Positions 46,031 to 56,638 of a stretch of 64,000 nt of DNA are shown here, in pieces. Made by a program: the position numbers and the translations under genes. The notes below the pieces were generated by a model. The model searched no databases. It saw only the letters and a list, made by a program, of their open reading frames with translations, and had not been told where the DNA came from. The DNA is taken from NCBI GenBank assembly GCA_949130495.1, contig CASBWL010000415.1, positions 200,001 to 264,000 on the forward strand, in the 5' to 3' direction. Position 1 is the stretch's first letter; every line of letters starts with the position of its first letter. This stretch comes from Sambucus nigra. Taxonomy: Eukaryota > Streptophyta > Magnoliopsida > Dipsacales > Adoxaceae.

Positions 46031-47439
46031 GTGGGTGTCTTCGCATGGTCCTACGACGATATGCCTGGTATTGATCCTGAAATAAATCAGCATGAGATCC
46101 CCACTCTCCCAGATTACAAGCCAGTTAAACACAAGTTGAGAAAGCTCCTCACCGAATGGTCGCTCAAAGTCAAGGAAGATGTGGTCAAACAATTAAACGT
46201 GGGTTTCATTCGAGTGATCGAGTATCCCACATGGCTATCTAATAATGTACCTGTACCGAAATCAGGAGGAAAGGTTCGAATGTGTGTGGATTATCGAGAT
46301 TTAAATAAAGCCTCTCCGAAGGATGATTATCCACTACACAATATCGACATGATCGTGGACAACACAGCCAGCCATGCTCTCAAGTCATTCATCGACGGGT
46401 TTGTCAGATACAACCAAATCAAGATGCACCCCGACCACCAAGAGAAAAACCCATTTATCACCCCATGGGGGACCTTTTGCTACACCTTTATGCCATTCAG
46501 TCTCAAGAATGCTGGGGCTACCTACCAAAGAGCTTCCACAACCATCCTGCACAACCTGATTAACAAAGAGGTCGAGGTTTATGTGGATGACATGATCATC
46601 AAGTCCAAAACTAGAGAAGGTCATGCTTCTGCTTTTCGAAAGTTCTTCGAACGACTGCGACAGTATCATATGCGACTTAATCCACAGAAATGCGTCTTCG
46701 GCATTACGAAGGGAAAACTCTTTAGATTCATGGTCAGTGAGAAGGGGATAGAAGCAGATCCCGCCAAGATGAAAGCCATACTTGAGATGCCACCTCCCCG
46801 AACAGAGAAAGAAGTCTGAGGTTTCCTTGGGACATGACAATATATTAGCCGGTTCATCAGCCAGTTAACCTCCATCGGCGAACCAATCTTTAAGCTCCCC
46901 CAAAAGGATTCAACCAAGGTTTGGAACGAAGCCTGCCAAGAATATTTTGATCGAATCAAACGATATCTAACCCAACCTCTAGTTCTCATGCCACCATAGC
47001 CTAGTCTCCCTTTGCTCCTATACCTAACCGTAATCGACACTGCAGTTGGGCCTTTGCTAGCTCAATACCTTGAAGACTCCCGCAAAGAAAGAGTCGTCTA
47101 TTATGCCAGTCGCAAATTGGTCGGGTACGAGGTCAACTACACTGCTTTGGAAAAAGCATGTGTCACGCTTGTCTGGGTCATCCAAAAGTTACGACACTAC
47201 ATGCTCTCCTTCCTCATTAAACTTATATCCCGAATGGATCCCATCAAATATTTGCTTGAGAAACCCGCCTTATCCAGTCGAATGGCCCGATGGTTGATGC
47301 TCCTAATCGAGTTCGATATCGTGTATGTCACACAGAAAGTCGTTAAAGGAAGAGCCATCTCTGACTACCTCGTTGACTACCCTGTAGAAGAAACAGATGT
47401 TTGGATCTCCGAATTCCCAAATAAAAATGTCCTTTGCAC
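46031..47439 (+). pseudogene. Reverse transcriptase and RNase H of the Ogre-like element
   Basis: RT motifs are CVDYRDLNKASPKDDYPL, PFSLKNAGATYQRA, the catalytic YVDD at 46580-46591 and LNPQKCVFGITKGKL. The frame is open from 46031 to a TGA at 46817-46819. Stops near 46838 and 46997 follow, then RNase H (VVYYASRKLVGYEVNY, LRHYMLSFLIKLIS, ADYLVDYP-like text). Confidence 0.88.
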
Positions 47440-47857
47440 CACTGAGGATTGCCTCCGATGGAAAATGTTCTTCGATGGCACTGCCAACAAAAATGGATAT
47501 GGCATTGGGATACTCCCGGTTTCCCCAGATGACTCCCACACTCCTATCGCCATAAAATTGGATTTCCCTTGCACCAACAACATGACAGAATACGAGGCAT
47601 GCACAGTGGGCCTCAAGGTCTCTCTCAAGAAAGGTATTCAATACCTTGATGTATATGGGGATTCTTCCCTCATCATCGGTCAAGTGCTTAGAAAGTGGAA
47701 AGTCAAGGACAAAAAGCTCCAACCCTTTCATGCCCAATTAGAAGAGCTAGCCTCCTAATTTCGAGATATCACCTTCCATTACCTACCCCGAGCAAAGAAT
47801 AACCTAGCCGATGCTCTCGCTACCTTAAGGAAAGGTGAAGATATTACCACAACATAG
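47440..47857 (+). pseudogene. Second, archaeal-type RNase H of the Ogre-like element
   Basis: WKMFFDGTANKNGYGIGIL, NNMTEYEACTVGLKVSL, VYGDSSLIIGQVLRKWK and NNLADALATL give the D, E, D and D catalytic set, with a stop at 47756-47758 between the third and fourth. It ends at TAG 47855-47857, after which no integrase follows. Confidence 0.87.
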
Positions 47858-49519
47858 GTTGATAATGCAAGTCGACGGTCGGTTTAGGAATTCCAGTTCC
47901 CTGCCATCACAAATTTATAATAGTTTATATAAGCAATAAAATCCCCAAAAACAATATATAACTGGAAAAAAAAACTCATCTCAGATTAAATTAGCAAACA
48001 AATCTAAATTATTCAACCAAAGTCTTTGATTCCCTCGTTAGTTTAAGTGGGTTCAACAATCTAAGAAAGTAACCTCCCCAAAGTAAAAACATTGTGGTAT
48101 GTGGGATGCTCTTGACATGCAATTCAAGCATCTATAAGTCACTAAGAATTTTGCCTAAAATCAAAACTCATACATGGAAGTGAGGGAATGGTCAAAAGAT
48201 TTGTTAGAAACCACAACAAAGATACACAAAAATAAACCAAAATAGACCATTTCATAGTCGTAACTTGGAAGCGAAACTTCAATCCCTAAATTTTACAAAT
48301 CTACAACAAAATAATGAACAAATTAGAACATGTTGTTGTTGCTCATACTGAAGCATGTCTCAAATCTATTTTTGATCAAAGACAATGAGTAACAAAAATG
48401 GCTGATGAGTATATACTTAATGCATTTGATGTGTGAAAAGGTAAAATTCATCAAATAAAGAATAAACATGTTTTGAAAAGATGACTTGAACCTTAAAATT
48501 CAAATCGAGTCTATTCCCAAACAACTACAAAAATTCAAAAACTCAACACACCAAAGGACAAACAGATCTCAGAAATGCAAATGACATCGTCAATGGTTTG
48601 GAAAAAAAATCCTTCTTGAACCAAAACAAAGAAAAATGACCAGTTCTTTTTAATGGATCAGTACAATACCTCGAAATCCAAAACAAAAAAAAAATGACCT
48701 CTCTAAACTTTCAGAAAAAGAACTCAGAAATCAAAGAAAAGAGACAAACTAAAGTAATAGAAATAGAAATGTTGTTTTTAGCTATAACAAACACATGACA
48801 TTTATTAACTCCGGAAACCACAACTCGTAATCCCCAAAAATTGAAACATGTACAACACCTTGAAGAATGAGAATAATAGTATGAAAAAATAGATACAAAA
48901 ACTTAAAGGTATATATTTCAATCAACCCAATGAAACGTATTGTGCAAAAATAAACAATCCTACCAAAATAACATATTATGACCCATACCTTCTTAGGGCT
49001 TCTTGTTTTGATGAATTTGGGGTTTCAAAATCTGCAAAACATAAGAAAAGCATTAGATCTCTAATAAAAACATTAGATCTGCAACTAAAGAGCTGAATAA
49101 GTGCAAAGCGTAGAAGCCGCCCAACGTGTGTGTGTGTATGTGTGTATGTGTGTGTGTAAGAGAGAGATATATATTACCTATAGGAGTCCAGCGTCAGAGG
49201 GTTTGTATTGTGGCAGCTTTGGAACTCGGCGTGGAAAGGATGAGGACATGGGAGGGAGGATGTGTTGAAGTTGAAGAGAGATGAGAGAATGTCGGGGGTA
49301 GGAATAGTGAAAGGATGATAGCAAGAGTAAGAAAATGATATTAAAATGGTATAATACTATTTCACCCTTGTTTTTGAATTTTAAAGAGAAGGGAAACAAA
49401 TTAGAGTATATAAAAAGGGGGGGAATCCAAAAATTTTAAGGGCAAAATAGGAAGTGCAAAAAAAAATCATCTTCATGACATCATTGTTCTATCTTATGAC
49501 ATACATAAGTTTCTTACTT

Positions 49520-49581
<62 letters not shown>

Positions 49582-49593
49582 TTCCTTGGAGAT
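47858..49593. other. AT-rich non-coding DNA with a minus-strand Helitron-like 5' part
   Basis: 47858-49000 holds nothing recognisable. On the minus strand, 49400-48990 looks gene-like: a possible short exon between TTTTGCAG and AAG|GTATGG (about 49033-48990) and a 73-codon frame at 49399-49178 without family features. 49345-49560 matches 63300-63540 (see that entry). A 65-bp TA repeat is at 49513-49578. A frame of Tyr-Ile repeats over it is an artefact. Confidence 0.45.
49345..49578 (-). repeat. Repeat shared with 63300-63560 (possible Helitron 5' end)
   Basis: Shared words in the same order: GGGCAAAATAGGAAG, CTTATGACATACATAA, then a long TA repeat. The 63-kb copy lies at the 5' side of the minus-strand Helitron that ends at 57605, so this may be the 5' part of a relative whose 3' end I could not find. 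Confidence 0.5.
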
Positions 49594-50319
49594 TGTTTGG
49601 CACCGGGTTTCTTCTCTACCCATTAAGGAGAAAGTTTGGGATCTTTCTCTACCCAAAAAGGAGATTGTTTTGCTGTGGCGTTCTCATACGGTGAAAGGCA
49701 TCGTGTGTGGGTTTACGGTAGTTGTGCCCCATTGGTGGATTTCAAGATTCCGGTGGACTCTGGAGTTATCGACTAGGCAGAGGTTGAAGAACGAAGGAGC
49801 GTCAAGGTTTGAAGGAAGTCGAGTCAAGGAAGTAAGTCTCTTGTCGTGTCCTTTGTAAAAATACCATACTTAGTGGACTTGTAGGCAGGGTCGTCCGAGA
49901 TTTTTCCCATTGTGGGTTTTTCTCGTACATCGCGACGTAGTGTGCTTGTGATTTATTTTTTATCTTGCAAAATAACACTTAGATGCATGCTAGGTTAATC
50001 AAGACAAAAATTGGTTTAATTCACAACTTCGTTTAAATTGGTGCAAGTTTAATTTTGGGTTAAGTTTAATTTAATTTTATTGAAGTTTGCATTAATTTAA
50101 TTAGATAATATTTATGCTTGGTTTGTTTAACTTGAATTGAATTAGAATTTTGTTTAAGTTAAAATTAAAAATGTGTTTAATTTTACTTTAAGTTTCATTT
50201 TTGGAAGAAAATAATATCTAAGCTCTTATTTGTTAAATTTAAAAGAATTATAAAATTTGCTATATCTTTGAACCATCTCAATATTTGAAGTTTAAAATTT
50301 GAGGGCATTCGCCTCAACA
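49594..50319 (+). repeat. 5' LTR of the TR-GAG element (726 bp)
   Basis: TGTTTGGCACC to GCCTCAACA. Short local repeat AAGGAGATTGTTTTG at its 5' end. Confidence 0.85.
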
Positions 50320-50321
50320 AG

Positions 50322-50374
50322 TGATATCAAAGCATAGCTTATAATTTATAGCCCTGTCAGATTGGTATCATAGC
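50322..50374 (+). other. Primer-binding site region of the TR-GAG element
   Basis: TGATATCAAAGC at 50322-50333 matches the initiator tRNA-Met site at 10 of 12 positions. A second, better match (TGGTATCATAGC, 11 of 12) lies at 50363-50374. The first is at the expected distance from the LTR; the second may be a duplicate. Confidence 0.65.
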
Positions 50375-50425
50375 GGGAACACTAACTTATTACGTTAAAA
50401 TCCTTATTTTTGTTTGGTTTAAAAT

Positions 50426-52320
50426 ATAGAAAATTCACCGTTTTCAAAATTCCCAATTTTTTATGGTTCCAATTACGCATATTGGAAAGTGCGTATGAAA
50501 TCGACACAGAAGTCCTTAGATGAGAGGGTTTGGCAATCCGTAGTTAATGGTTCGTCTCCACCTACGTGTCTAGTTGAAAATGAGCCTGTACCTAAACCCG
50601 TAGAGATATGGAATGAGAATTAACTTAAATTAGCAAAATTGTAATTCTCTTGGTTTGAATGCCCTCTTTAGTGCGGTTACACCTGATGAGTTCCATCGGA
50701 TTATGACGTGTGAAACGTCTAAGGAGGCTTGGGATATACTTCAACTCATCCATTTTGGAATAAGTGTCATTAAGGATTCGAAACTCCAAAACCTCACCAC
50801 TCAATTTTAAATCATTAAAATGTTAGAAAGTGAGTCTTTTTATGAATTCTATGATAGACTTTAGGATATTATTAATTCATCTATTAATTTGGGAGAAAAG
50901 ACACCCGACAACCGTGTTGTAAAGAAAATTTTGAGGTCCTTACCCGATAGGTTTATTCCTAAAGTGACCATTTTAAATTCTTTACCCACTTTAGCCTCTA
51001 CGAAACTTGAAGAGATCGTAGGTGACTTACAAACCTATGAACTTAACATGTTTACCTCCAAGGATGAGAAGAAGAAAGATAAGGGCATCGCCTTGAAAGC
51101 CTGAAAGGAGGAAAAACAAGTTTCGGATGATGAGAGTGACATCGATTTCAATGAGATGGCTATGTTTGCTAGGAAGTTTAGAAAATTTCTTAAGTTTAAT
51201 AAAGACAATCTTAAAAAGGATTTTAAGAAATTTGAAAAATCTAAGTATAACAAAGCAGAGAAATTCCTTATAAAGCTCAATGAAGATCTTAATAGGGACG
51301 AGTCGAATTGATATTATGGTTGTGAGGGTTATGGCCATAGGGAAATAGAGTGTCCCACTAAACTAAGGAATGAGGACAAGCAACCAATTTCATATAATTC
51401 CACCCTTAGTGATAGTGAAAAGGAAGAGGGACCCGATTCCCCCATTGAGTGCAATTTTATCGTGTTCATGGCAAGTCATGTGAGCATTGATAGTGAATCT
51501 TCCCTTGAAGATATCCTTTACATGACACTTCCAAGGAGATTCTTTGTGAATCCTATGAGTTTGATGGTATAGAGAGTGGAGTAGAAAGTGAGAGTGAAAA
51601 AGAAGAAGAGGAGGAAGAGAGTGAGCTTCAAGTAGCCTTTCAATAGTTGTATGACAAATTGATAAAATTAAAAAGGGCTAATTTGAAGTTAGAAGCTTGT
51701 TTGAGAGAACGCGCCAAGGTTAATAATGAGAGTGCTTTAGTGGAAGAACTTGGGACACGTGAGAAATCTCTTCGAGAGAATCTTGAGTATATAAAAGCTA
51801 AGATAGATACCCATATAGGTTTAATAGAGGCTATGAAGAAAGAGCTTCTTAGGTTTGAAGAGAGCAAGTGTTTGCTTGAGTCACGTATTATAGAGTTGGA
51901 AGAAAAATTAAAAGACTCAAGTAGAGTCAAATTTGATTTGGAATGTAAGTCCGAAAAATTGGATAAAATACATGGAACCGTCTAAATTAAAAATGACTTG
52001 TGTAGTATTGGCTTCGATACTCAAAATGATTCAACTAATAAAGCCAACATCATAAATTTGAGATAATCTACTAGCAACACTTTCAAAGGTAAATCCTTAG
52101 GTACTACCTTTAGCTGGGTCTTTTCATGCTCACATTGTGGTGGAAAAATCCATCTTAGGAAATTATATTTTGATTTTAAAAACGGTCCTAGGAAGTCCAA
52201 TGATAGAGTCACCAAAATTCCCAAATCTCGAGAGTTTCATGCTACACTAGTTTGGGTTAGGAGATACGATTGGCGACTTTACAAGATAGGATTTTTATTC
52301 TCATTTGCTTGCATGTGATA
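50426..52320 (+). pseudogene. Copia Gag with coiled coil, decayed
   Basis: The frame opens at ATA 50426 where ATG is expected, then ENSPFSKFPIFYGSNYAYWK, the typical Copia gag start. Later parts are in other frames: KEAWDIL, LPDRFIPKVTIL and LEEIVGDLQTYELN (50889-51101). A zinc knuckle YYGCEGYGHREIEC near 51310 has the first Cys changed to Tyr. Then comes an acidic Ser/Glu region and a long coiled coil at 51647-51980 (LEACLRERAKV, RIIELEEKLKDSS). A second knuckle remnant near 52130 reads CSHCGGKIHL, then ATLVWVRR. This layout fits the Sirevirus/Maximus-like Copia gag. Many stops and frameshifts. Confidence 0.75.
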
Positions 52321-53155
52321 CCTTCCTTGCTAAATCAAAAGGTTGATTGTTCTAGCTTTGTTTACATACACTAGCTTATGTGCATCGTAATATATTCTTA
52401 CTTGTTGTATGTTTGTTTGTCATTTTCTAGTCTTTGCTTCATTATAAAAATTGTGATAGAATTATGATATGTGTATCTTTTGTATTTTATTTTATTTTGT
52501 TTAGCCCCCTTGAAAACTACAAAAAGATTTATGTTTTCTTTTGAGTTGAATTTTTTTGTTTGGTTAAAATTTTTGAAAAACTCAAAAAGATTTTTTTGTG
52601 TATTTTAGTTTTACACAAGTTATATGGCATATACTTGTGTTTGAATCCAATATCATATCCATTTCCATGTGGATAGAACTTTTGGTTAAGATTCTCAATC
52701 CTTAAAGTGTTCTTTATCATGCTTGCATGGAGTAGTTTAACTTTGACCTGCTTAATGGATTCCATTTTTATATGCCTCGATTCACACATGCACGAGATCA
52801 TTTGAAATTTAACTCCACATGTATATTTAAGCTAAGTGAGATGTTCTCATATCAATTTAGTCATTTACATGTTTCTATGACTATGGAGGATTTGTGCACT
52901 TAAGAACCGTTTCCCGGATGTAAAAAAAATATAGAAAATATTTATTCGGTGTTGTTACAGTTTTTTATCATTGGAATCAGACTACGAAAGACAAAATTAC
53001 TTTGCGTGAAAAGTCACCATTGAAAGTTGTCAAAAAATGTGGCATAAAAAACATTATCCAAGGCATTCATTGTTTAGTCGGTATGTTCATAAAGAAAAAA
53101 AAAAGAGAAAGAATATTAATGAGGAAGTTTGGTTGGATATATCAACGGGTTTTGC

Positions 53156-53268
53156 ACAATGACCTTGTATCCTAGTTAAGCTATTTTGTCACGACTCTAT
53201 TGGTTTGTAGAATCATCGAAATTCTAGGCTTGTGTGCATAAGGCTTAACTAGGATACAAGGTCATTGT
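53156..53268. repeat. Perfect 26-bp inverted repeat
   Basis: Arms 53156-53181 and 53243-53268 (ACAATGACCTTG... and its complement, ending CAAGGTCATTGT) match at all 26 positions around a 61-bp spacer. Confidence 0.9.
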
Positions 53269-54570
53269 CACATAAGGCTATATTTAAGTTAGATAAAGTT
53301 TTGCAATCAAATGAGAACTTCGTGAACATATTTAGGTGATTGGGTCTAAATTCTTTTGTTGCTAGTTCACGCCCCTTCACTTCCGTTTACCACATGTATT
53401 TAGACATATTTTTGCCATATGAGTGTGGAAATCTTAATGTATTTTGTGTCGTGTGTGGTGTTTATACCTATGTATATGCGCGTGTGCGTTATTAGTATAT
53501 CTGTGAACTTATATTTATGGTATTTTTTATTTTTGAGTCTTTTCCTTGCTCGCTAGTCCATAGATGCTTTGAATTCAAAAGTGGTGTATATCTTATTGCT
53601 AATTGTGTTTGGTATCCCATGCTTATCATAGTACATTTTAATGGTATCTTTTGTCATCGCATCATGAGTGATATTTATTAATCTTTGTATGGATTAGTTG
53701 TACTTCATTGTTGCCCATATGTTTTATTGCTCTTGTCACTTAATGCACCATTGCATATTTAACTTGTGTTTTTTCTTTTTCATATCCCCTGTTTAGTTTA
53801 GGGGGGAGTATTTGCTTTAATTGGAGGAGAAATAAGTTATTTTATTCTTGACATTTGTCTATTCCTGAACAACAAGGGGGGGAAAATGGTATCTAAGCCT
53901 TTAGTTTAGGAGAACTAACTTAGGAGGAGAGCGTTATTTTCTTAAGTGAATCATGTTAGATAAAAGGGGGGAATTAATTAAGGGGGAGAATTTATTTTAC
54001 GCACTTTATATTGTCATATTCCATATGCGTTTGATGGTTTTTTAAGTGTGCAGGATTTTGTCTTTAGTGGCAATCTTCTAAAGCAACAAAGCATTTCATT
54101 CTAAGTGTCCAGTCAAGAAAATGTAATTTTTTATTTTGGTCAGGTTTGTATCCTTTTAGATGAGCTTGATGGCCCTTAGGAGTTTTATTTTGGTTTTTGT
54201 CTCGGAATAGCCAACGGGGGAGATTTGAAAGGGCAAATTTCTAATCAAGTCAATTTGTAGTATTGGCGTAGTTCCGGACAAAACTATTTGAGTCATAGGA
54301 TAGGTGTTGGTTTTCCATCAAGCCTATGACGTTGGAAGAGTTGAAGACGTAGCGACCAAGAATTTAAAGTTTCATACTTATCGGTTTTCTTGCCAAGTGT
54401 ATACGTCATCAACATTTAGATTCCAAGGTCTCTAAAAGGTATAAATGCATTGCATTTATATATAGGGACTTGGAATACATTTTGTGGTGTTATTTTATTT
54501 TAATTTAAGTTGAAAATGGATTTTTATTTTTTTAAAGAAAAATAAAATTTTATGTATTCTCATTCGAAAT

Positions 54571-54765
54571 TTGTTCGAACGAAGTTGTTCGAACGAGATA
54601 TCTAACGAACTTCTAACGAACTTCTAACGATTTTTTTTTTGAATTATTGTTAGAAGGTCCTTCGAACGAAGGCGTTCGAACGAGATATAAACTTGCTTCT
54701 AACGATATTTCAGCATTGTTCTCGTTAGAATGTTCGTTCGAACGAACTCGTTCGAACGACCTGGG
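54571..54765. repeat. Array of CGTTCGAACG palindromes (TR-GAG interior)
   Basis: Six TTCGAA-centred palindromes plus several CTTCTAACGA words in 195 bp, the same vocabulary as in the Tekay LTR array (31839-32041), although the carrier element is unrelated. Confidence 0.85.
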
Positions 54766-55022
54766 AGCAGTTTTCATAAGTTTTTATTTTCCCTACCATT
54801 TTTCCCACTACTTTTCCCCACTACTTTTTACCAGATATAAGTGGATGGAAAGATAGTTTTTGGATGTGACTTTTTCAATTCTACCAAGTGCTTTTTACGG
54901 CAAAAACCATTTATAAAAAGTCCCATTTATGTGTTAAGACTTCAAGAATAAATCTCTACCAAAAACCCATGTTTATAGGCATGTTTTAGTTTAAATCCGA
55001 GTTTCATATATATATATATATA

Positions 55023-55754
55023 TGTTTGGCACCGGGTTTCTTCTCTACCCATTAAGGAGAAAGTTTGGATTCCTTTTCTATCCAAAAAGGAGATTGTTTT
55101 GCCGCGACGTTCTCATATGGTTAAAGGCACCGTGTGTGGATTGACGATAGTTGTGCCCCATTGGTGGATTCTAAAATTACGGTGGACTCCGGAGTTATCG
55201 ACTAGGTGGAGATTGAAGAACGAAGGAGAGTCAAGGCTTGAAGGGAGTCGAGTCAAGGAAGTAAGTCTCTTCTTATGTCTTTTGTAAAAATACCGTACTT
55301 AGTGGACTTATAGGCATGGTCGTCCGAGGTTTTTCCCGTTGTGAGTTTTCCTCGTACATCGCAACGTAGTGTGTTAGTGATTTATTTCTATCTTGGGAAA
55401 TATAACTTAGATTCATGCTAGGTTAATCAAGATAAAAATTGGTTTAATTCACAACTTCATTTAAATTGGTGCAAGTTAAATTATGGGTTAAGTTTAATTT
55501 AATTTAATTCAAGTCTGCATCAATTTAATTAGATAATATTAATCCTTGGTTTGTTTAACTTGAATTGAATTAGAATTTTGTTTAAGTAGAAATTAAAAAT
55601 GTGTGTTTAGTTTAATCTCACTCTAAGTTTAATTTTTGGAAGAAAATAATATTTGAGCTCTTATTTGTTAAATTTAAAAGAATTGTAAAATTTGGTATAT
55701 CATTGAACCATCTCATTATTTAAAGTTTAAAATTTTGGGTCATTCGCCTCAACA
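55023..55754 (+). repeat. 3' LTR of the TR-GAG element (732 bp)
   Basis: TGTTTGGCACC to GCCTCAACA; aligns end to end with 49594-50319. Confidence 0.85.
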
Positions 55755-56638
55755 GATTACATTGTCAAACATGCTTTAAAACATGATTAATACTCTTTTG
55801 AAAAATTATTTAAAACCGGAATTCACTTTCTAGATTTCCATAAAAGTCCAAATACGAGTTTGGCATCAACAACAATCCTAAAACTACACACGCAATGTCA
55901 CAAATATGGTGCATATGTGATATACCCCATTAAGGTCCCTCGATGTATTTTCGAAAATAATCAATCCGTTAAAAATCAATATATTCCATCGTGTCATAAC
56001 GAAGCAACTACACACTTAAAATGAGTTTATTAATCTCAACCTAATTAAAATTACCTAGAAAGCATTTTTTAGTTACATAACTAAAACACTTTGTGTGAAT
56101 GGATAATTCTGAAAAGATGAAAATAATTTTTAAAATGCATGAACTAATTATAAAAGCATGTAACTAATTATAAGGAAAGTAAATAAAATAACGCAATTAA
56201 ATAAGTAGAGAGATTTTAATTAATTAATAAAACTGAATTACAAAATAAGCTATAAACTAAATTGCAACTACTCCTACCAATTCTTTTTCAAAAGTCAGAT
56301 GTCTCAATGAAGAACAAAATGGCCCTTTAAATAGGTAAGGATTGGGATTTTTGGGTATTTTTTGGTATTTATAAAAGGATATTGTGACAAATAAATTATT
56401 AAAAAGGAGGTATAGTGGAGGTTTATTTAAACTAAAAGGGTGGCTGCTAATAATTGAGGTTTGGGGAAAAATATAAAACTTGGTTCTTTTTAAAAGAGAA
56501 ATAAAAAAGGAAATGAAGAAGTATGGGAGAAAAAATAGAAAATAATAAAGTAATTAAAGTTATGGGGTTAAAAGTAAAAAAAATGGAAAATAGATTTCAG
56601 CAGAAATGGAGAAGTATGCGCGCGTGAGGCTCGTGAAG
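55755..56638. other. AT-rich intergenic DNA
   Basis: I see no gene, repeat pair or element end in this 880-bp stretch. Confidence 0.5.

Larger units (their letters stand above)
41457..47857 (+). mobile_element. Ogre-like Tat-lineage fragment without LTRs or integrase
   Basis: Gag, protease, RT, RNase H and second RNase H in the Tat order, strongly resembling the Ogre/TatIV-V branch: long gag-protease linker, RNYNPNARCEYH-type knuckle text and VFAWSYDDMPGIDP before the RT. The frame is the same for most of the length, with a frame excursion at about 42920-44000 and more than ten stops. After the second RNase H (47857) there is no integrase and no LTR, so the element is cut at both ends. Confidence 0.85.
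52321..55022 (+). other. TR-GAG interior, non-coding
   Basis: 2.7 kb, AT-rich, with no pol similarity in any frame. It includes purine-rich AGGGGGGAGTATTTG (53800) and AACGGGGGAGATTTG (about 54215), either of which looks like a polypurine tract, a 26-bp perfect inverted repeat (53156-53268) and the palindrome array at 54571-54765. The stretch directly before the 3' LTR is a TA repeat, not a polypurine tract. Confidence 0.6.
49594..55754 (+). mobile_element. Copia-type LTR element with gag but no pol (TR-GAG type)
   Basis: Direct repeats 49594-50319 and 55023-55754 begin TGTTTGGCACCGGG and end CTCAACA. After the first comes a Met-type primer site, then a Copia gag (50426-52320), then 2.7 kb with no protease, integrase, RT or RNase H. 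LTRs plus gag without pol is the definition of TR-GAG elements. No clean target duplication was found (GAGAT left, GATTA right). By eye the LTRs differ at about 10% of positions, so it is old. Such elements depend on other elements' enzymes. Confidence 0.8.

Noticed and set aside
49454..49858. 134-codon frame with a Tyr-Ile repeat (also 63441-63665)
   Set aside because: The repeat is a translated TA microsatellite; the remainder is LTR sequence.
54180..54230. AACGGGGGAGATTTG as the end of a complete Copia pol region
   Set aside because: No pol similarity precedes it, and the matching LTR begins 800 bp later at 55023; kept only as a possible relic polypurine tract.
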